Assembly (NCBI RefSeq): GCF_016907385.1
Contig: NZ_JAFBBU010000001.1
Span: 1,736,001-1,800,000 of the forward strand
DNA from: Subtercola frigoramans
GTDB taxonomy: Bacteria; Actinomycetota; Actinomycetes; Actinomycetales; Microbacteriaceae
Length of the DNA: 64,000 bases
Direction of reading: 5' to 3'
Under the pieces are notes generated by a model. The model saw nothing but the letters and a program-made list of their open reading frames with translations. It made no database searches and had not been told where the DNA came from. The position numbers and the translations under genes were made by a program. Below are positions 54,873 to 63,748 of the stretch, piece by piece. The stretch's first letter is position 1. The number at the start of each line of letters is the position of its first letter.

Positions 54873-55640
54873 TCAGTCACGGGGTGCCGGGTCTGGGTTG
54901 AACCGGTACCCGAGGCCCGGCTCGGTGATGAAGTACCGGGGCCTCGACGGGTCGGGCTCGAGCTTCTTTCGCAGCTGGGCGAGATAGAGGCGCAGATACC
55001 CGTCTTCGGAGCTGTAGGCAGCGCCCCACACGGTGGTGAGCAGGTGGTGCTTGGTCACGAGTCGGCGAGGGTTACGAACCAGCACCTCGAGAATGTGCCA
55101 TTCGGTGGGAGTGAGTTTCACAACGTCGGGCGCGGCCGGGGCGTCTGCGCCTCGGGCAGTGTCGCTTTGAGCAGGGTTGCCCCGGGCCTCCGCCGTCTCG
55201 TGCCGCACTTCGTGCCTCACTTCGTGGGCGGCCAGGTCGACCACGATGTCGCCGAAGCGCACGATGGGTTCGTCGACTCCCGCGACAGTGCGCCGGGTGA
55301 GGGCGCGGATGCGGGCCAGCAGTTCATCGACGGCAAAGGGTTTTGTCACGTAGTCGTCGGCTCCGGCGTCGAGCGCGTCGACCTTGTCGGCAGAATCGCT
55401 TCGGCCACTCACCACGAGAATCGGAACGGCACTCCAGCCGCGAATGCCCTCGATCACCTCGATTCCGCTGAGCCCCGGCAGGCCCAGGTCGAGTACGACA
55501 AGTTCGGGTGGATGCTCGGCAGCCCTCTTCAGCGCGGCTTCACCTGTCGAGGCGAGGTCGACGTCGTACCCGCGTGCCGACAGGTTGATGCGCAGGGCGC
55601 GAAGGATCTGCGCGTCATCGTCGACGATCAACACCCTCAT
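54873..55640 (-). CDS. kdpE: Response regulator KdpE
   Basis: 255 residues, OmpR/PhoB type. The receiver has DDD at 7-9, phosphoacceptor Asp51 (VVLDLGLPG) and Lys in YVTKPF. The C-terminal winged helix includes LTPTEWHILEVLVRNPRRLVTKHHLLTTVWG and LYLAQLRKKLEPDPSRPRY. A ~25-residue Ala/Gly-rich linker insertion separates the domains. It activates the kdp operon when phosphorylated by KdpD. Start overlaps kdpD by four bases. Confidence 0.95.
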   Translation of the reverse strand: MRVLIVDDDAQILRALRINLSARGYDVDLASTGEAALKRAAEHPPELVVLDLGLPGLSGIEVIEGIRGWSAVPILVVSGRSDSADKVDALDAGADDYVTKPFAVDELLARIRALTRRTVAGVDEPIVRFGDIVVDLAAHEVRHEVRHETAEARGNPAQSDTARGADAPAAPDVVKLTPTEWHILEVLVRNPRRLVTKHHLLTTVWGAAYSSEDGYLRLYLAQLRKKLEPDPSRPRYFITEPGLGYRFNPDPAPRD

Positions 55641-58195
55641 GACGCTGCCACCTCCAGGGTGTGCACGGGAGCGTGCCGCCCGGGGCGGAGTGAGACGACC
55701 ATGGTGAGCCCACCGCCCGGAGTGACCTCGGCTTCGAGCGTGCCGCCCATCGCCTCGACAAAACCGCGGGAAAGAGCGAGCCCCAGGCCCACGCCGGTGG
55801 TGTTGTCGGTGTCACCCAGCCTCTGGAAGGGCTGGAAGGCATCCGTAAGCCGATCGTCGGGGATCCCCGGGCCCTGGTCGATCACCCGGAGCTCGACCGT
55901 GTCGGCGAAGGCGCTGCCCGAGAGGATGGGAGCCTGGCCAGACGGAGCATAGCGCAACGCATTCGACAACAGATTCACCAGAACCCGCTGCAGCAGCGCC
56001 GGGTCGCAGATCACCGGCGGCAGGTGGGGGGAGACGTTCACGACGACTGCTCCGGCGACCACGTGGAGTTCATCGAGGGCCAGTGGCACTATCTCGTCGA
56101 GACCCACTTCAGAATTGGCGACGGCCAGCACACCGGCCTGCAGCCGACTGACGTCGAGCAGGTTGCTCACCAGGTCGGCCAGGGTGAGCAACGACTCTTC
56201 AGCAGTTCGCAACAGGTCGTCACGGTCTGCGTCGCTCCACTGCACCTCCTGGCTGCGTAGGCTCGAGACGGCAGCAGTCGCCGACGACAGGGGTGTGCGC
56301 AGGTCGTGACCCACCGCGGCGAGCAGAGCCGTGCGCATACGATCGGCCTGCTCGAGGGGTTTGATGTTCTCTGCCTCGGCAGTCAGCCGGCGCTGAACAA
56401 GCGCGGATTCGATCTGCGAGAGGAAGGCGGCCAGAATGCGGCGGTCGGAGGCCTGCAGCACACGGCCGGTGAGAACGAGCCGCGCCGACTCGGAGAGATC
56501 GAACACGGTCGTGGTCGTGAGGGGCTCTGCGACAGCTTTTCTCTGCGTTTGCTTTCTCTGGGGTTGCACCGGCACGCCGGAGCTCGCCGCTTCGTAGAGC
56601 ACCTCGCCGTCGGATTCGAGCAGCACCGAATCGAGGGAGAAGACCTCACGCAGGCGGTCGATGAGCGCCTGCAGGGCATCCTGGCCCCGGAGCACGCTGC
56701 CCGCGACCGTCGCGAGCGTCTCTGCCTCGGAGGCGCTGCGCCTGGCCGCCCGGGAGCGCCGCGCCGAGGAGTCCACGACCACACTGACGAGCACGGCGAC
56801 CACGAGAAAGATCACCAGGGCGAGAAGATGCCGCGGGTCGTTGATGGTCACGGTGTACAGCGGTGCCACGAAGAAGAAGTCCAGCAGGAGGCCAGCGAGC
56901 ACGGCCGTGGGAACGGCGGGTCTCAGACCGCCGACGAGGGCGACGATCACAATGAGCAACTGGTAGAGCAGCACGTCGCTGGTGATGGTCTCGTCGCTGC
57001 GGATGGCCGACAGGCCGAGAGTGAGCAGCGGCAGCCCAAGCAGCGCAAGTGCGCCGCCCATGAGCTGTCGCCTGATGGTCAGTGCCCCGCCCAGCCTCGG
57101 CAACGCGAGGCTTCCTGCTGCAGCGTGCGTCACGATGTGCACGTCGATGTCACCCGATTCCCGGATGACCGTGGCCCCGATTCCCGCACCAGTGAGCAGT
57201 GCCGTGAGTCTCGACCGGCGGCTCACCCCGATGACGAGCTGGGTGGCGTTGGCGCCCCTCGCGAAGTCGACCAGGGCCGTCGGGGTGTCGTCGCCGACCA
57301 CGTGGTGGTACTCGCCGCCGAGTTGTTCCACCAGGGTGCGCTGGGCGGCCAGGGAACCGGGGTCGGCTGCGGCGAGGCCGTCTGCGCCGCTCACATGCAC
57401 CGCGAGCAACTCGCCTCCGCTCGAGCGGGCGGCGATGCGGGCACCGCGACGAACGAGCGTCTCGCCCTCCGGCCCGCCGGGCAGCGCGACGACGACCCGT
57501 TCGCGGGCCTCCCACTTCTGCCCGATGCCGTGTTCGCTGCGATAGGCCTTGAGTGCAACATCCACCTCGTCTGCCAGCCAGAGCAGCGCGAGTTCACGGA
57601 GAGCAGTGAGGTTGCCGAGCCGGAAGTAGTTCGACAGGGCGGCGTCGATCGTGCCGGCCGGGTAGACGAACCCGCCGGAGAGCCGGGCGCGCAGCGCCTC
57701 TGGTGCGAGGTCGACGAGCTCGATCTGGTCCGCAGCCCGGAGGATCGAGTCGGGGATGGTCTCCTTCTGCGCGATGCCCGTGATCGTCTCGACGACATCG
57801 TGCAGGCTGTCGATGTGCTGGATGTTCACGGTCGACATGACGTTGATGCCGGCGTCGAGCAGCATCCCGACGTCGAGCCAGCGCTTGGGATTGAGTGAGC
57901 CGGGCGCGTTGGTGTGGGCGAGTTCATCGACCAGCGCCCACTGTGGTGCCCGCGTTATGAGTCCTTCGGCGTCGAACTCGTCGAGGGCGACGGAGCGGTG
58001 ATCGACTCTTCTGCGCGGGAAGACTTCGAGCCCCTCGACGAGCTTTGCCGTGCCTTCCCGACCGTGTGTCTCGACGATGCCGACCACCACGTCGAGACCC
58101 TGGTCTCGCAGGCGACGCCCTTCTTCGAGCATGGTGAAGGTCTTGCCGACCCCGGGTGCCGCGCCGAGGTAGACGTGCAACAAGCCTCTGACCAC
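55637..58195 (-). CDS. kdpD: Sensor histidine kinase KdpD
   Basis: 852 residues. N-terminal KdpD domain with Walker-like LGAAPGVGKT and VDELAHTNAPGS; a universal-stress-protein-like domain (about 245-365); four transmembrane helices (about 385-490); a GAF-like region; then HisKA with His630 (AVGHDLRTPLSSA) and HATPase with NLLSNALRYAP and VIDQGPGIPDD. It senses potassium limitation and phosphorylates KdpE. GTG 58195 gives the usual short lead before YLGAAPGVGKT. 77 bases separate it from kdpC. Confidence 0.95.
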   Translation of the reverse strand: MVRGLLHVYLGAAPGVGKTFTMLEEGRRLRDQGLDVVVGIVETHGREGTAKLVEGLEVFPRRRVDHRSVALDEFDAEGLITRAPQWALVDELAHTNAPGSLNPKRWLDVGMLLDAGINVMSTVNIQHIDSLHDVVETITGIAQKETIPDSILRAADQIELVDLAPEALRARLSGGFVYPAGTIDAALSNYFRLGNLTALRELALLWLADEVDVALKAYRSEHGIGQKWEARERVVVALPGGPEGETLVRRGARIAARSSGGELLAVHVSGADGLAAADPGSLAAQRTLVEQLGGEYHHVVGDDTPTALVDFARGANATQLVIGVSRRSRLTALLTGAGIGATVIRESGDIDVHIVTHAAAGSLALPRLGGALTIRRQLMGGALALLGLPLLTLGLSAIRSDETITSDVLLYQLLIVIVALVGGLRPAVPTAVLAGLLLDFFFVAPLYTVTINDPRHLLALVIFLVVAVLVSVVVDSSARRSRAARRSASEAETLATVAGSVLRGQDALQALIDRLREVFSLDSVLLESDGEVLYEAASSGVPVQPQRKQTQRKAVAEPLTTTTVFDLSESARLVLTGRVLQASDRRILAAFLSQIESALVQRRLTAEAENIKPLEQADRMRTALLAAVGHDLRTPLSSATAAVSSLRSQEVQWSDADRDDLLRTAEESLLTLADLVSNLLDVSRLQAGVLAVANSEVGLDEIVPLALDELHVVAGAVVVNVSPHLPPVICDPALLQRVLVNLLSNALRYAPSGQAPILSGSAFADTVELRVIDQGPGIPDDRLTDAFQPFQRLGDTDNTTGVGLGLALSRGFVEAMGGTLEAEVTPGGGLTMVVSLRPGRHAPVHTLEVAAS

Positions 58196-58272
58196 GAATC
58201 CAGCCCAATCTGTGAAGTGCGGCTCTGTGAAGTGCGGCGCGCCTGCAGGGCTGCCGTGCGGGTGACCTGCTG

Positions 58273-58878
58273 TTACTTCAGTGCGTCCAGGGCGATGTTG
58301 AGCCGCAGCACGTTGACGGTCGGCTCACCGATGTAGCCCAGATCTGCGCTCTGAACGAACGATTCGACAAGTTTCGCCACCTCAGCTTCGGGAAGATCTC
58401 TGGCCGCGGCTACTCGCGCCACCTGCTCACGAGCGTACTCCGGGCTGATGTGCGGATCGAGCCCCGACGCAGACGCAGTCAAGGCGTCTGCCGGAATCGA
58501 AGCGGGGTCGACGCCGTCGCTCGCAGCGATGGCTGCCTTGCGATCTGCAATGGCCTGCACCAGCTTGTCGCTGTTGGGCCCGAGGTTCGAGCCGCTCGAT
58601 GCGCTTCCGTCGTAGCCGTCGCCTGCGGCAGAGGGCCGCGACTGGAACCACTGCGGCAACGCGACACCGTCGGAATCGGTGAAGCTCTGGCCGATGAGGA
58701 TCGATCCGACGACGCTGCCGTTCACCGAGATGAGTGAGCCGTTGGCCTGCGCCGGGGCGATGAGCTGGCCGACCCCGGTGACCACCAGCGGGTAGACGAT
58801 GCCGAGTGCAACGGTCATGATCAGGAAGAGCCTGATGCCGACCCAGTACTGCCTCAGTGTTGCGTTGCGTTTGCTCAT
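58273..58878 (-). CDS. kdpC: Potassium-transporting ATPase KdpC subunit
   Basis: 201 residues: one N-terminal transmembrane helix (about 14-36, LFLIMTVALGIVYPLVVTGV) and a periplasmic-side domain containing SLIGQSF-like GSILIGQSFTDSD, WFQSRPSA, GSNLGPNS and the C-terminal ISPEYAREQVARVA and LGYIGEPTVNVLRLN. It stabilises the KdpFABC complex. Placed 55 bases after kdpB. Confidence 0.95.
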   Translation of the reverse strand: MSKRNATLRQYWVGIRLFLIMTVALGIVYPLVVTGVGQLIAPAQANGSLISVNGSVVGSILIGQSFTDSDGVALPQWFQSRPSAAGDGYDGSASSGSNLGPNSDKLVQAIADRKAAIAASDGVDPASIPADALTASASGLDPHISPEYAREQVARVAAARDLPEAEVAKLVESFVQSADLGYIGEPTVNVLRLNIALDALK

Positions 58879-58933
58879 GAGAGCCTTCTCGATTCTGACT
58901 GTGGTGCGGTGGATGTGTCGACGTGGGCGTTCA

Positions 58934-61093
58934 TCAGGAGAGCCCCGGAATCAGGCTGATGAGCAGATCGATGAGCTTGATGCCGATGAAGGGCGCGATG
59001 ATGCCGCCCAGCCCGTAGATCAGCAGGTTGCGGTTCAGGATGCTCGAGGCCGATGCCGCGCGGTACTTCACTCCGCGCAGCGCAAGCGGTATCAGCGCAA
59101 CGATCACCAGGGCGTTGAAGATGATCGCCGAGAGGATCGCCGAAGCCGGCGACGAGAGCTGCATGACGTTCAGCACCGCGAGCGACGGGAACGCGACCGT
59201 GAACATGGCCGGGATGATGGCGAAGTACTTCGCCACGTCGTTCGCGATCGAGAACGTGGTGAGTGAGCCGCGGGTGATCAGCAATTGCTTGCCGATGCTC
59301 ACGATGTCGATCAGCTTGGTCGGGTCGGAGTCGAGGTCGACCATGTTGCCGGCCTCCTTCGCCGCCGAGGTGCCGGTGTTCATCGCCACGCCGACGTCGG
59401 CCTGGGCGAGGGCCGGGGCATCGTTGGTGCCGTCGCCGGTCATCGCGACCAGGTTTCCACCCTCCTGCTCGCGCTTGATGAGCTCCATCTTGTCTTCGGG
59501 CGTTGCTTCGGCGAGAAAGTCGTCGACGCCCGCCTCCTCGGCGATGGCCCGTGCGGTGAGCGGGTTGTCTCCGGTGATCATCACCGTGCGGATGCCCATG
59601 CGACGCAGATCGGCGAAACGGGCAGCCAGGCCCTCCTTCACGATGTCTTTCAGGTAGATGACACCGAGCACCTGCGCCTGCCCCGAGGCCGACTTCTCGG
59701 CGACCACCAGTGGCGTGCCGCCGGCCTGGGCGATGTCGGTGACGATCTGGTCGAGCTCGGCGATCAGCGCCGGGTTCTGTGGCGCACCCTCGGCGACCCA
59801 GGCGGCGACCATGGAGCCGGCACCCTTGCGCACCTGGGTGCCGTTGTCGTAGTCGACCCCGCTCATCCGGGTCTGTGCGGTGAACGGAACCGCAACGCCG
59901 TCGCTCGCTTCAGGTACAGGAAGCCCGAGCGCGCGGGTGAGATCGAGCACCGACTTTCCCTCGGGAGTCGGGTCGCTGAGCGAGGAGGCACTTGCGGCCG
60001 CGGCCAGCCTCGACACCGTGACTCCGGTGACGGGGCGGAATTCGGCGGCCTGCCGGTTGCCATAGGTGATGGTTCCGGTCTTGTCGAGCAGCAGGGTGGT
60101 CACGTCTCCCGCAGCCTCGACGGCACGACCCGACATGGCGAGCACGTTGTGCTGCACCAGTCTGTCCATGCCGGCGATTCCGATGGCAGAGAGCAGGGCC
60201 CCGATGGTGGTGGGGATCAGGCACACCAGCAGGGCGACGAGCACGATGAGCGACTGCGCAGCGTTCGAGTAGTCTGCGATCGGGTTGATGGTGAGAACGA
60301 CCAGAAGAAACACGATGGTCAGGCTCGACAGCAGGATGCTGAGGGCCAGCTCATTCGGCGTCTTCTGCCTCGATGCGCCCTCGACCAGCCTGATCATCCT
60401 GTCGACGAAGGTGTGGCCGGGCTTGCTGGTGATCGTGACGACGATGCGGTCGGAGAGCACGCGTGTACCACCTGTGACGGCACTGCGGTCTCCGCCCGAT
60501 TCGCGAACCACTGGAGCGGATTCGCCGGTGATGGCCGATTCGTCGACCGAGGCGATGCCCCAGACGATGTCGCCGTCGCCGGGGATGAGTTCGCCTGCGG
60601 TGACCACGATCGTGTCACCGAGTGTCAGATCAGCGGAGGCGATCTGGGTGACCAGCGCCTTCTCTGCACTCGGGTCGCTCACCGGATTGTACTCGATGCG
60701 GTTGGCCAGGGTGCTTGTGCGAGTCGCCCGGAGGCTGCTCGCCTGTGCCTTGCCCCGGCCTTCGGCGACCGACTCTGCAAGGTTTGCGAAGATCACCGTG
60801 ATCCAGAGCCAGATCGCGATCGACCAGGCGAAGAGAAGCGATGTCGGCGAGGCAGATGCGGAGGAATCTGCGCTGAGGAACGGCTGCGAGATGGCCAGCA
60901 CGGTCGTGAGGAGCGCACCGATCTCGACGATGAACATGACCGGGTTCTTGTACATGAGCCGCGGGTCGAGTTTCTTCAACGCGCCCGGCAGTGCGTCGAG
61001 CAGCTGGCGTGGGCCGAAGGGGGCCGATCGTGTGGCGTGGGTGGTCGATGGCTCCTGGGGAGCCGTGGCGCGTGCTGCGGTGTCTGTCGACAT
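58934..61093 (-). CDS. kdpB: Potassium-transporting P-type ATPase KdpB
   Basis: ATP-hydrolysing subunit of high-affinity potassium uptake. 719 residues. TGES at 189-192, phosphorylated Asp337 in DKTGT (337-341), nucleotide-binding KGAGS-like segment, and [27 protein letters not shown] and [18 protein letters not shown] hinge motifs are all present. Begins at ATG 61093, two bases after kdpA; the frame open further upstream belongs to kdpA antisense-frame sequence. Confidence 0.97.
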   Translation of the reverse strand: MSTDTAARATAPQEPSTTHATRSAPFGPRQLLDALPGALKKLDPRLMYKNPVMFIVEIGALLTTVLAISQPFLSADSSASASPTSLLFAWSIAIWLWITVIFANLAESVAEGRGKAQASSLRATRTSTLANRIEYNPVSDPSAEKALVTQIASADLTLGDTIVVTAGELIPGDGDIVWGIASVDESAITGESAPVVRESGGDRSAVTGGTRVLSDRIVVTITSKPGHTFVDRMIRLVEGASRQKTPNELALSILLSSLTIVFLLVVLTINPIADYSNAAQSLIVLVALLVCLIPTTIGALLSAIGIAGMDRLVQHNVLAMSGRAVEAAGDVTTLLLDKTGTITYGNRQAAEFRPVTGVTVSRLAAAASASSLSDPTPEGKSVLDLTRALGLPVPEASDGVAVPFTAQTRMSGVDYDNGTQVRKGAGSMVAAWVAEGAPQNPALIAELDQIVTDIAQAGGTPLVVAEKSASGQAQVLGVIYLKDIVKEGLAARFADLRRMGIRTVMITGDNPLTARAIAEEAGVDDFLAEATPEDKMELIKREQEGGNLVAMTGDGTNDAPALAQADVGVAMNTGTSAAKEAGNMVDLDSDPTKLIDIVSIGKQLLITRGSLTTFSIANDVAKYFAIIPAMFTVAFPSLAVLNVMQLSSPASAILSAIIFNALVIVALIPLALRGVKYRAASASSILNRNLLIYGLGGIIAPFIGIKLIDLLISLIPGLS

Positions 61094-61095
61094 GG

Positions 61096-62772
61096 TTATT
61101 GCAGCCCTTCCGCTAGGGGACCTAGCGCTAGAACGGGGAAGTAGGTGAGAGCGGAGACGAGCAGCAGCGTGCCGATCGTGAGAACGACGAACTGGGGGCG
61201 GTGGGTCGGGAGTGTTCCAGCCGTTGCGGGCACTTTGCCCTGCGAGGCGAGCGAGCCGGCGAGGGCGAGGACCAGCACGATCGGGATGTACCGGCCAAGG
61301 AGCATGGCCGCCCCGAGCGCCGTGTTGAACCACGGCGTGTTCGCGGTGAGGCCGGCGAACGCCGAACCGTTGTTGTTCGCCGCAGAGGTGAAGGCGTACA
61401 ACACTTCGGAGAAGCCGTGCAGCCCGGTGTTCGCCATCGAGGTGCCCGTCACCGAGTCCCGCACGGCGGGAATGGCGAAGCTGAGGCTGGTGCCGATGAG
61501 CACGAGCGCGGGCGTCGCGAGAATGTAGAGGCTCGCGAGTTTGATCTCCCGGGTGCCGATCTTCTTACCCAGGTACTCCGGCGTGCGACCGACCATGAGC
61601 CCGGCGACGAAGACCGCGATGATGGCGATCACCAGAATGCCGTAGAGCCCGGAGCCGGTGCCACCCGGTGCCACTTCACCCAGCATCATGTTGACGATCG
61701 CGAGGCCACCGCCGAGCCCGGTGAAGCTGTCGTGCATACTGTTGACAGCGCCCGTCGAGGTGAGCGTGGTCGACGTCGCGAAGAGCGACGACAAGACGGT
61801 TCCGAAACGCTCCTCCTTGCCTTCCATTGCTCCGCCGGCAGCGGCGGTCGCCGTGCCGGCAAGTGAGGATTCGGCCCAGACCATGAGGGCTGATGAGGCC
61901 ACCCAGATCGTCGCCATCGCGCCGAGGATGGCGTACCCCTGGCGGTTGTCGCCCACCATCTTGCCGAAGGTGCGCGGCAGTGAGAAGGGGATGACCAGCA
62001 GCAGGAAGATCTGGAACAGGCTTGTCCAGGCCGTCGGGTCTTCGAACGGGTGCGAGGAGTTGGCGTTGAAGAACCCACCACCGTTCGTACCGAGCTCCTT
62101 GATGGCCTCCTGGGAAGCGACCGGGCCGCCGGGCAGCGTCTGCGTACCGCCCGTGATCGTGGCCACATCCTGGAAGCCGTTGACGTTCTGAATGACCCCG
62201 CCCACGATGAGCACGATTGCGGTGACGAAGGCGAGCGGCAACAGAATGCGCAGGATGCCCCGGGTGAGGTCGACCCAGAAGTTGCCGATCGTCGTCGAGT
62301 TCTTGCGGGCAAACCCGCGAACCAGGGCGATGGCGACGGCGATGCCGAGCGCCGCCGAGACGAAGTTCTGCACCGTCAGCCCGATGAGCTGCACGGTGTA
62401 CCCCATGGTCGCCTCGGGGGAGTAGGACTGCCAGTTCGTATTGGTGACGAAGGAGATGGCCGTGTTCCACGAGAGCGACTCTTCGACGGCCGGCAGACCG
62501 AGCGCCCAGGGCAGGAACTCCTGCAGCCGCTGGATCGCATAGAGGAAGACGACGCCGATCACCGAGAAGAGCAGAACGCTCCGGAGGTATTTCGGCCAGG
62601 TCTGGTCGGAGCTCGAGTCGACTCCGATGACCTTGTACAGCCCTCGCTCCACACGCAGGTCCTTGCCCGAGCTGTAGGTGTGGGCCATGTAGTCGCCGAG
62701 CGGCCGATAGGCCAGTCCCAGGGCGATGATGAGAGTACCCAGCTGGGCGACGGTGAGCCAGACGTTACCCAT
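61096..62772 (-). CDS. kdpA: Potassium-transporting ATPase KdpA subunit
   Basis: Channel-like subunit that binds and carries potassium. 558 residues, about ten transmembrane helices. Pore-loop motifs of the four SKT-superfamily repeats are visible, for example [37 protein letters not shown] and [15 protein letters not shown]. Starts inside the kdpF stop codon (TGATG). Ends two bases before kdpB. Confidence 0.97.
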   Translation of the reverse strand: MGNVWLTVAQLGTLIIALGLAYRPLGDYMAHTYSSGKDLRVERGLYKVIGVDSSSDQTWPKYLRSVLLFSVIGVVFLYAIQRLQEFLPWALGLPAVEESLSWNTAISFVTNTNWQSYSPEATMGYTVQLIGLTVQNFVSAALGIAVAIALVRGFARKNSTTIGNFWVDLTRGILRILLPLAFVTAIVLIVGGVIQNVNGFQDVATITGGTQTLPGGPVASQEAIKELGTNGGGFFNANSSHPFEDPTAWTSLFQIFLLLVIPFSLPRTFGKMVGDNRQGYAILGAMATIWVASSALMVWAESSLAGTATAAAGGAMEGKEERFGTVLSSLFATSTTLTSTGAVNSMHDSFTGLGGGLAIVNMMLGEVAPGGTGSGLYGILVIAIIAVFVAGLMVGRTPEYLGKKIGTREIKLASLYILATPALVLIGTSLSFAIPAVRDSVTGTSMANTGLHGFSEVLYAFTSAANNNGSAFAGLTANTPWFNTALGAAMLLGRYIPIVLVLALAGSLASQGKVPATAGTLPTHRPQFVVLTIGTLLLVSALTYFPVLALGPLAEGLQ

Positions 62773-62861
62773 CAGAACCTCTCTGGTTTGATGAGGGCGT
62801 AGACGCAGTAGAGAACCGCCGCGACGCCGAGAACAACGCTGATGATGCCGAAGACGATCAC
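62772..62861 (-). CDS. kdpF: KdpF, small stabilising subunit
   Basis: 29 residues, almost a single transmembrane helix: it opens [20 protein letters not shown] (Val read as Met at the GTG) and ends ALIKPERF, the hallmark KdpF C-terminus. GTG 62861 overlaps the stop of the preceding micro-gene (GTGA), and its TGA overlaps the kdpA ATG. Too short for routine gene calling, but unambiguous. Confidence 0.92.
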   Translation of the reverse strand: MIVFGIISVVLGVAAVLYCVYALIKPERF

Positions 62862-62941
62862 AGCTTCTGCACCCCTCGCGCGATCAGGGCCACGAGGCCG
62901 AACAAGACCACGATGCCGAGTAGGTAGGCGATATCAAGCAC
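62858..62941 (-). CDS. 27-residue membrane micro-protein at the head of the kdp operon
   Basis: GTG 62941 to TGA 62858. The peptide is [20 protein letters not shown] followed by ARGVQKL: one transmembrane helix with a basic C-terminus. GGGAG lies seven bases before the start, and the stop overlaps the kdpF start (GTGA), so the micro-gene is translationally coupled to kdpF-kdpA. I recall similar short peptides upstream of kdpF in other actinobacteria, but no established name. A second small subunit or a translational coupling device are both possible. Confidence 0.75.
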   Translation of the reverse strand: MLDIAYLLGIVVLFGLVALIARGVQKL

Positions 62942-63036
62942 GGAATGCTCCCAAGGCTCAAGCGGGCTGCACGGTCTGCGGCTTTCTGCGTGACCGGGCA
63001 GGCGTGGTGATGACCACTGATCGATCACACACCCGC

Positions 63037-63054
63037 CGGGCATCCGGATGCCCG
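63037..63054. promoter_or_regulatory. 18-bp perfect palindrome in the kdp upstream region
   Basis: CGGGCATCCGGATGCCCG is its own reverse complement. It lies between the direct repeats and the kdp micro-gene, so it could be an operator or a leader hairpin. Confidence 0.4.
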
Positions 63055-63094
63055 TTCCTAACGGCTTCCTAACACCAGCCGCACGATCCCTAAC
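63055..63094 (-). promoter_or_regulatory. Phased direct repeats upstream of kdp, candidate KdpE sites
   Basis: On the minus strand GTTAGG(A/G)A occurs three times, at 63094-63087, 63073-63066 and 63062-63055, with spacings of 21 and 11 bases (two and one helical turns). OmpR/PhoB-class regulators such as KdpE bind direct repeats phased this way. They lie about 115-155 bases upstream of the first kdp start. Confidence 0.55.
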
Positions 63095-63181
63095 ACGGCG
63101 CAGCACTTTCGGCGGAGATCCGGGCCTATGCACACCTCTGCGGCGCCACCTGCGCTCAGCTCCGCCCGAAGTGCAGCACGG

Positions 63182-63187
63182 TAGGCT
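63182..63187 (+). promoter_or_regulatory. rnpB: Candidate rnpB -10 box TAGGCT
   Basis: TAGGCT fits TANNNT and ends nine bases before the predicted 5' end of the RNase P RNA. Confidence 0.45.
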
Positions 63188-63195
63188 GGTGCACG

Positions 63196-63609
63196 CGAAT
63201 GGGTCGGCAAGACGGTCGCGTTGGCTCGAGCATCCGTCGTTCTGCGACAGGTGTGACAGTCACCGAGGAACGTCCGGGCTCCGCAGAGCAGGGCGGTGGG
63301 TAACACCCACCCGGGGCAACCCGAGAGAACAGTGCCACAGAAAACAGACCGCCCCTGGCTCCTTCGGGAGCCTGGTGGTAAGGGTGAAACGGTGGTGTAA
63401 GAGACCACCAGCTGCCATGGTGACATGGCTGGCTAGGTAAACCTCGCCCGGAGCAAGGTCAGACAGAAGGCGATACGGCTGCTCGTCGTGTCTTCGGGTA
63501 GACCGCTGGAGGCGTGCGGCAACGTACGTCGTAGATAGATGGCCGTCCATGGGTTCGTGCGTTTCGCAGGGGCCCAAGACAGAACCCGGCGTAGCAGCCG
63601 GCCCATTCG
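63196..63609 (+). ncRNA. rnpB: RNase P RNA, bacterial type A
   Basis: About 414 bases. Catalytic RNA subunit that matures tRNA 5' ends. The universally conserved 5' core GAGGAACGTCCGGGCTCC and the 3' core with ACAGAACCCGGC are present, as are the GGTAAACC-like segment and the P1 helix formed by CGAATGGGTCGGC (63196-63208) and GCCGGCCCATTCG at the 3' end (one G-T pair). Ends were set from the P1 helix. Confidence 0.95.
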
Positions 63610-63620
63610 CCCCCCCCCCC
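63610..63620 (+). repeat. Run of 11 C
   Basis: Eleven consecutive C residues join the RNase P RNA 3' end to the next intergenic repeat. Possible slippage site or assembly uncertainty. Confidence 0.7.
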
Positions 63621-63748
63621 GCTGGTTGAGTAGCGGAATGCGCAGCATTGTGCGTATCGAAGCCCCATGTTCTCGGCACATTCAATAGGGGTCGAAACCG
63701 GATAGCGTGGGGGTTTCGATACGTCGCTGCGCGACTACTCAACCAGCG
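63621..63748. repeat. Intergenic repeat pair, locus D (inverted)
   Basis: Forward copy 63621-63665 (GCTGGTTGAGTAGCGG ... GTATCGAAGCCCC) and reverse copy 63711-63748 (GGGTTTCGATACG ... ACTACTCAACCAGCG) face each other across ~45 bases. The reverse copy overlaps the ppgK stop codon. Confidence 0.8.

Noticed and set aside
54873..55640. Reading kdpE as a general OmpR-type regulator unrelated to kdp
   Set aside because: Its start overlaps kdpD by four bases and it closes the kdp gene order, so KdpE is the better call.
56306..57898. 530-codon plus-strand frame opposite kdpD
   Set aside because: Antisense of kdpD with His/Gln/Arg-rich low-complexity translation.
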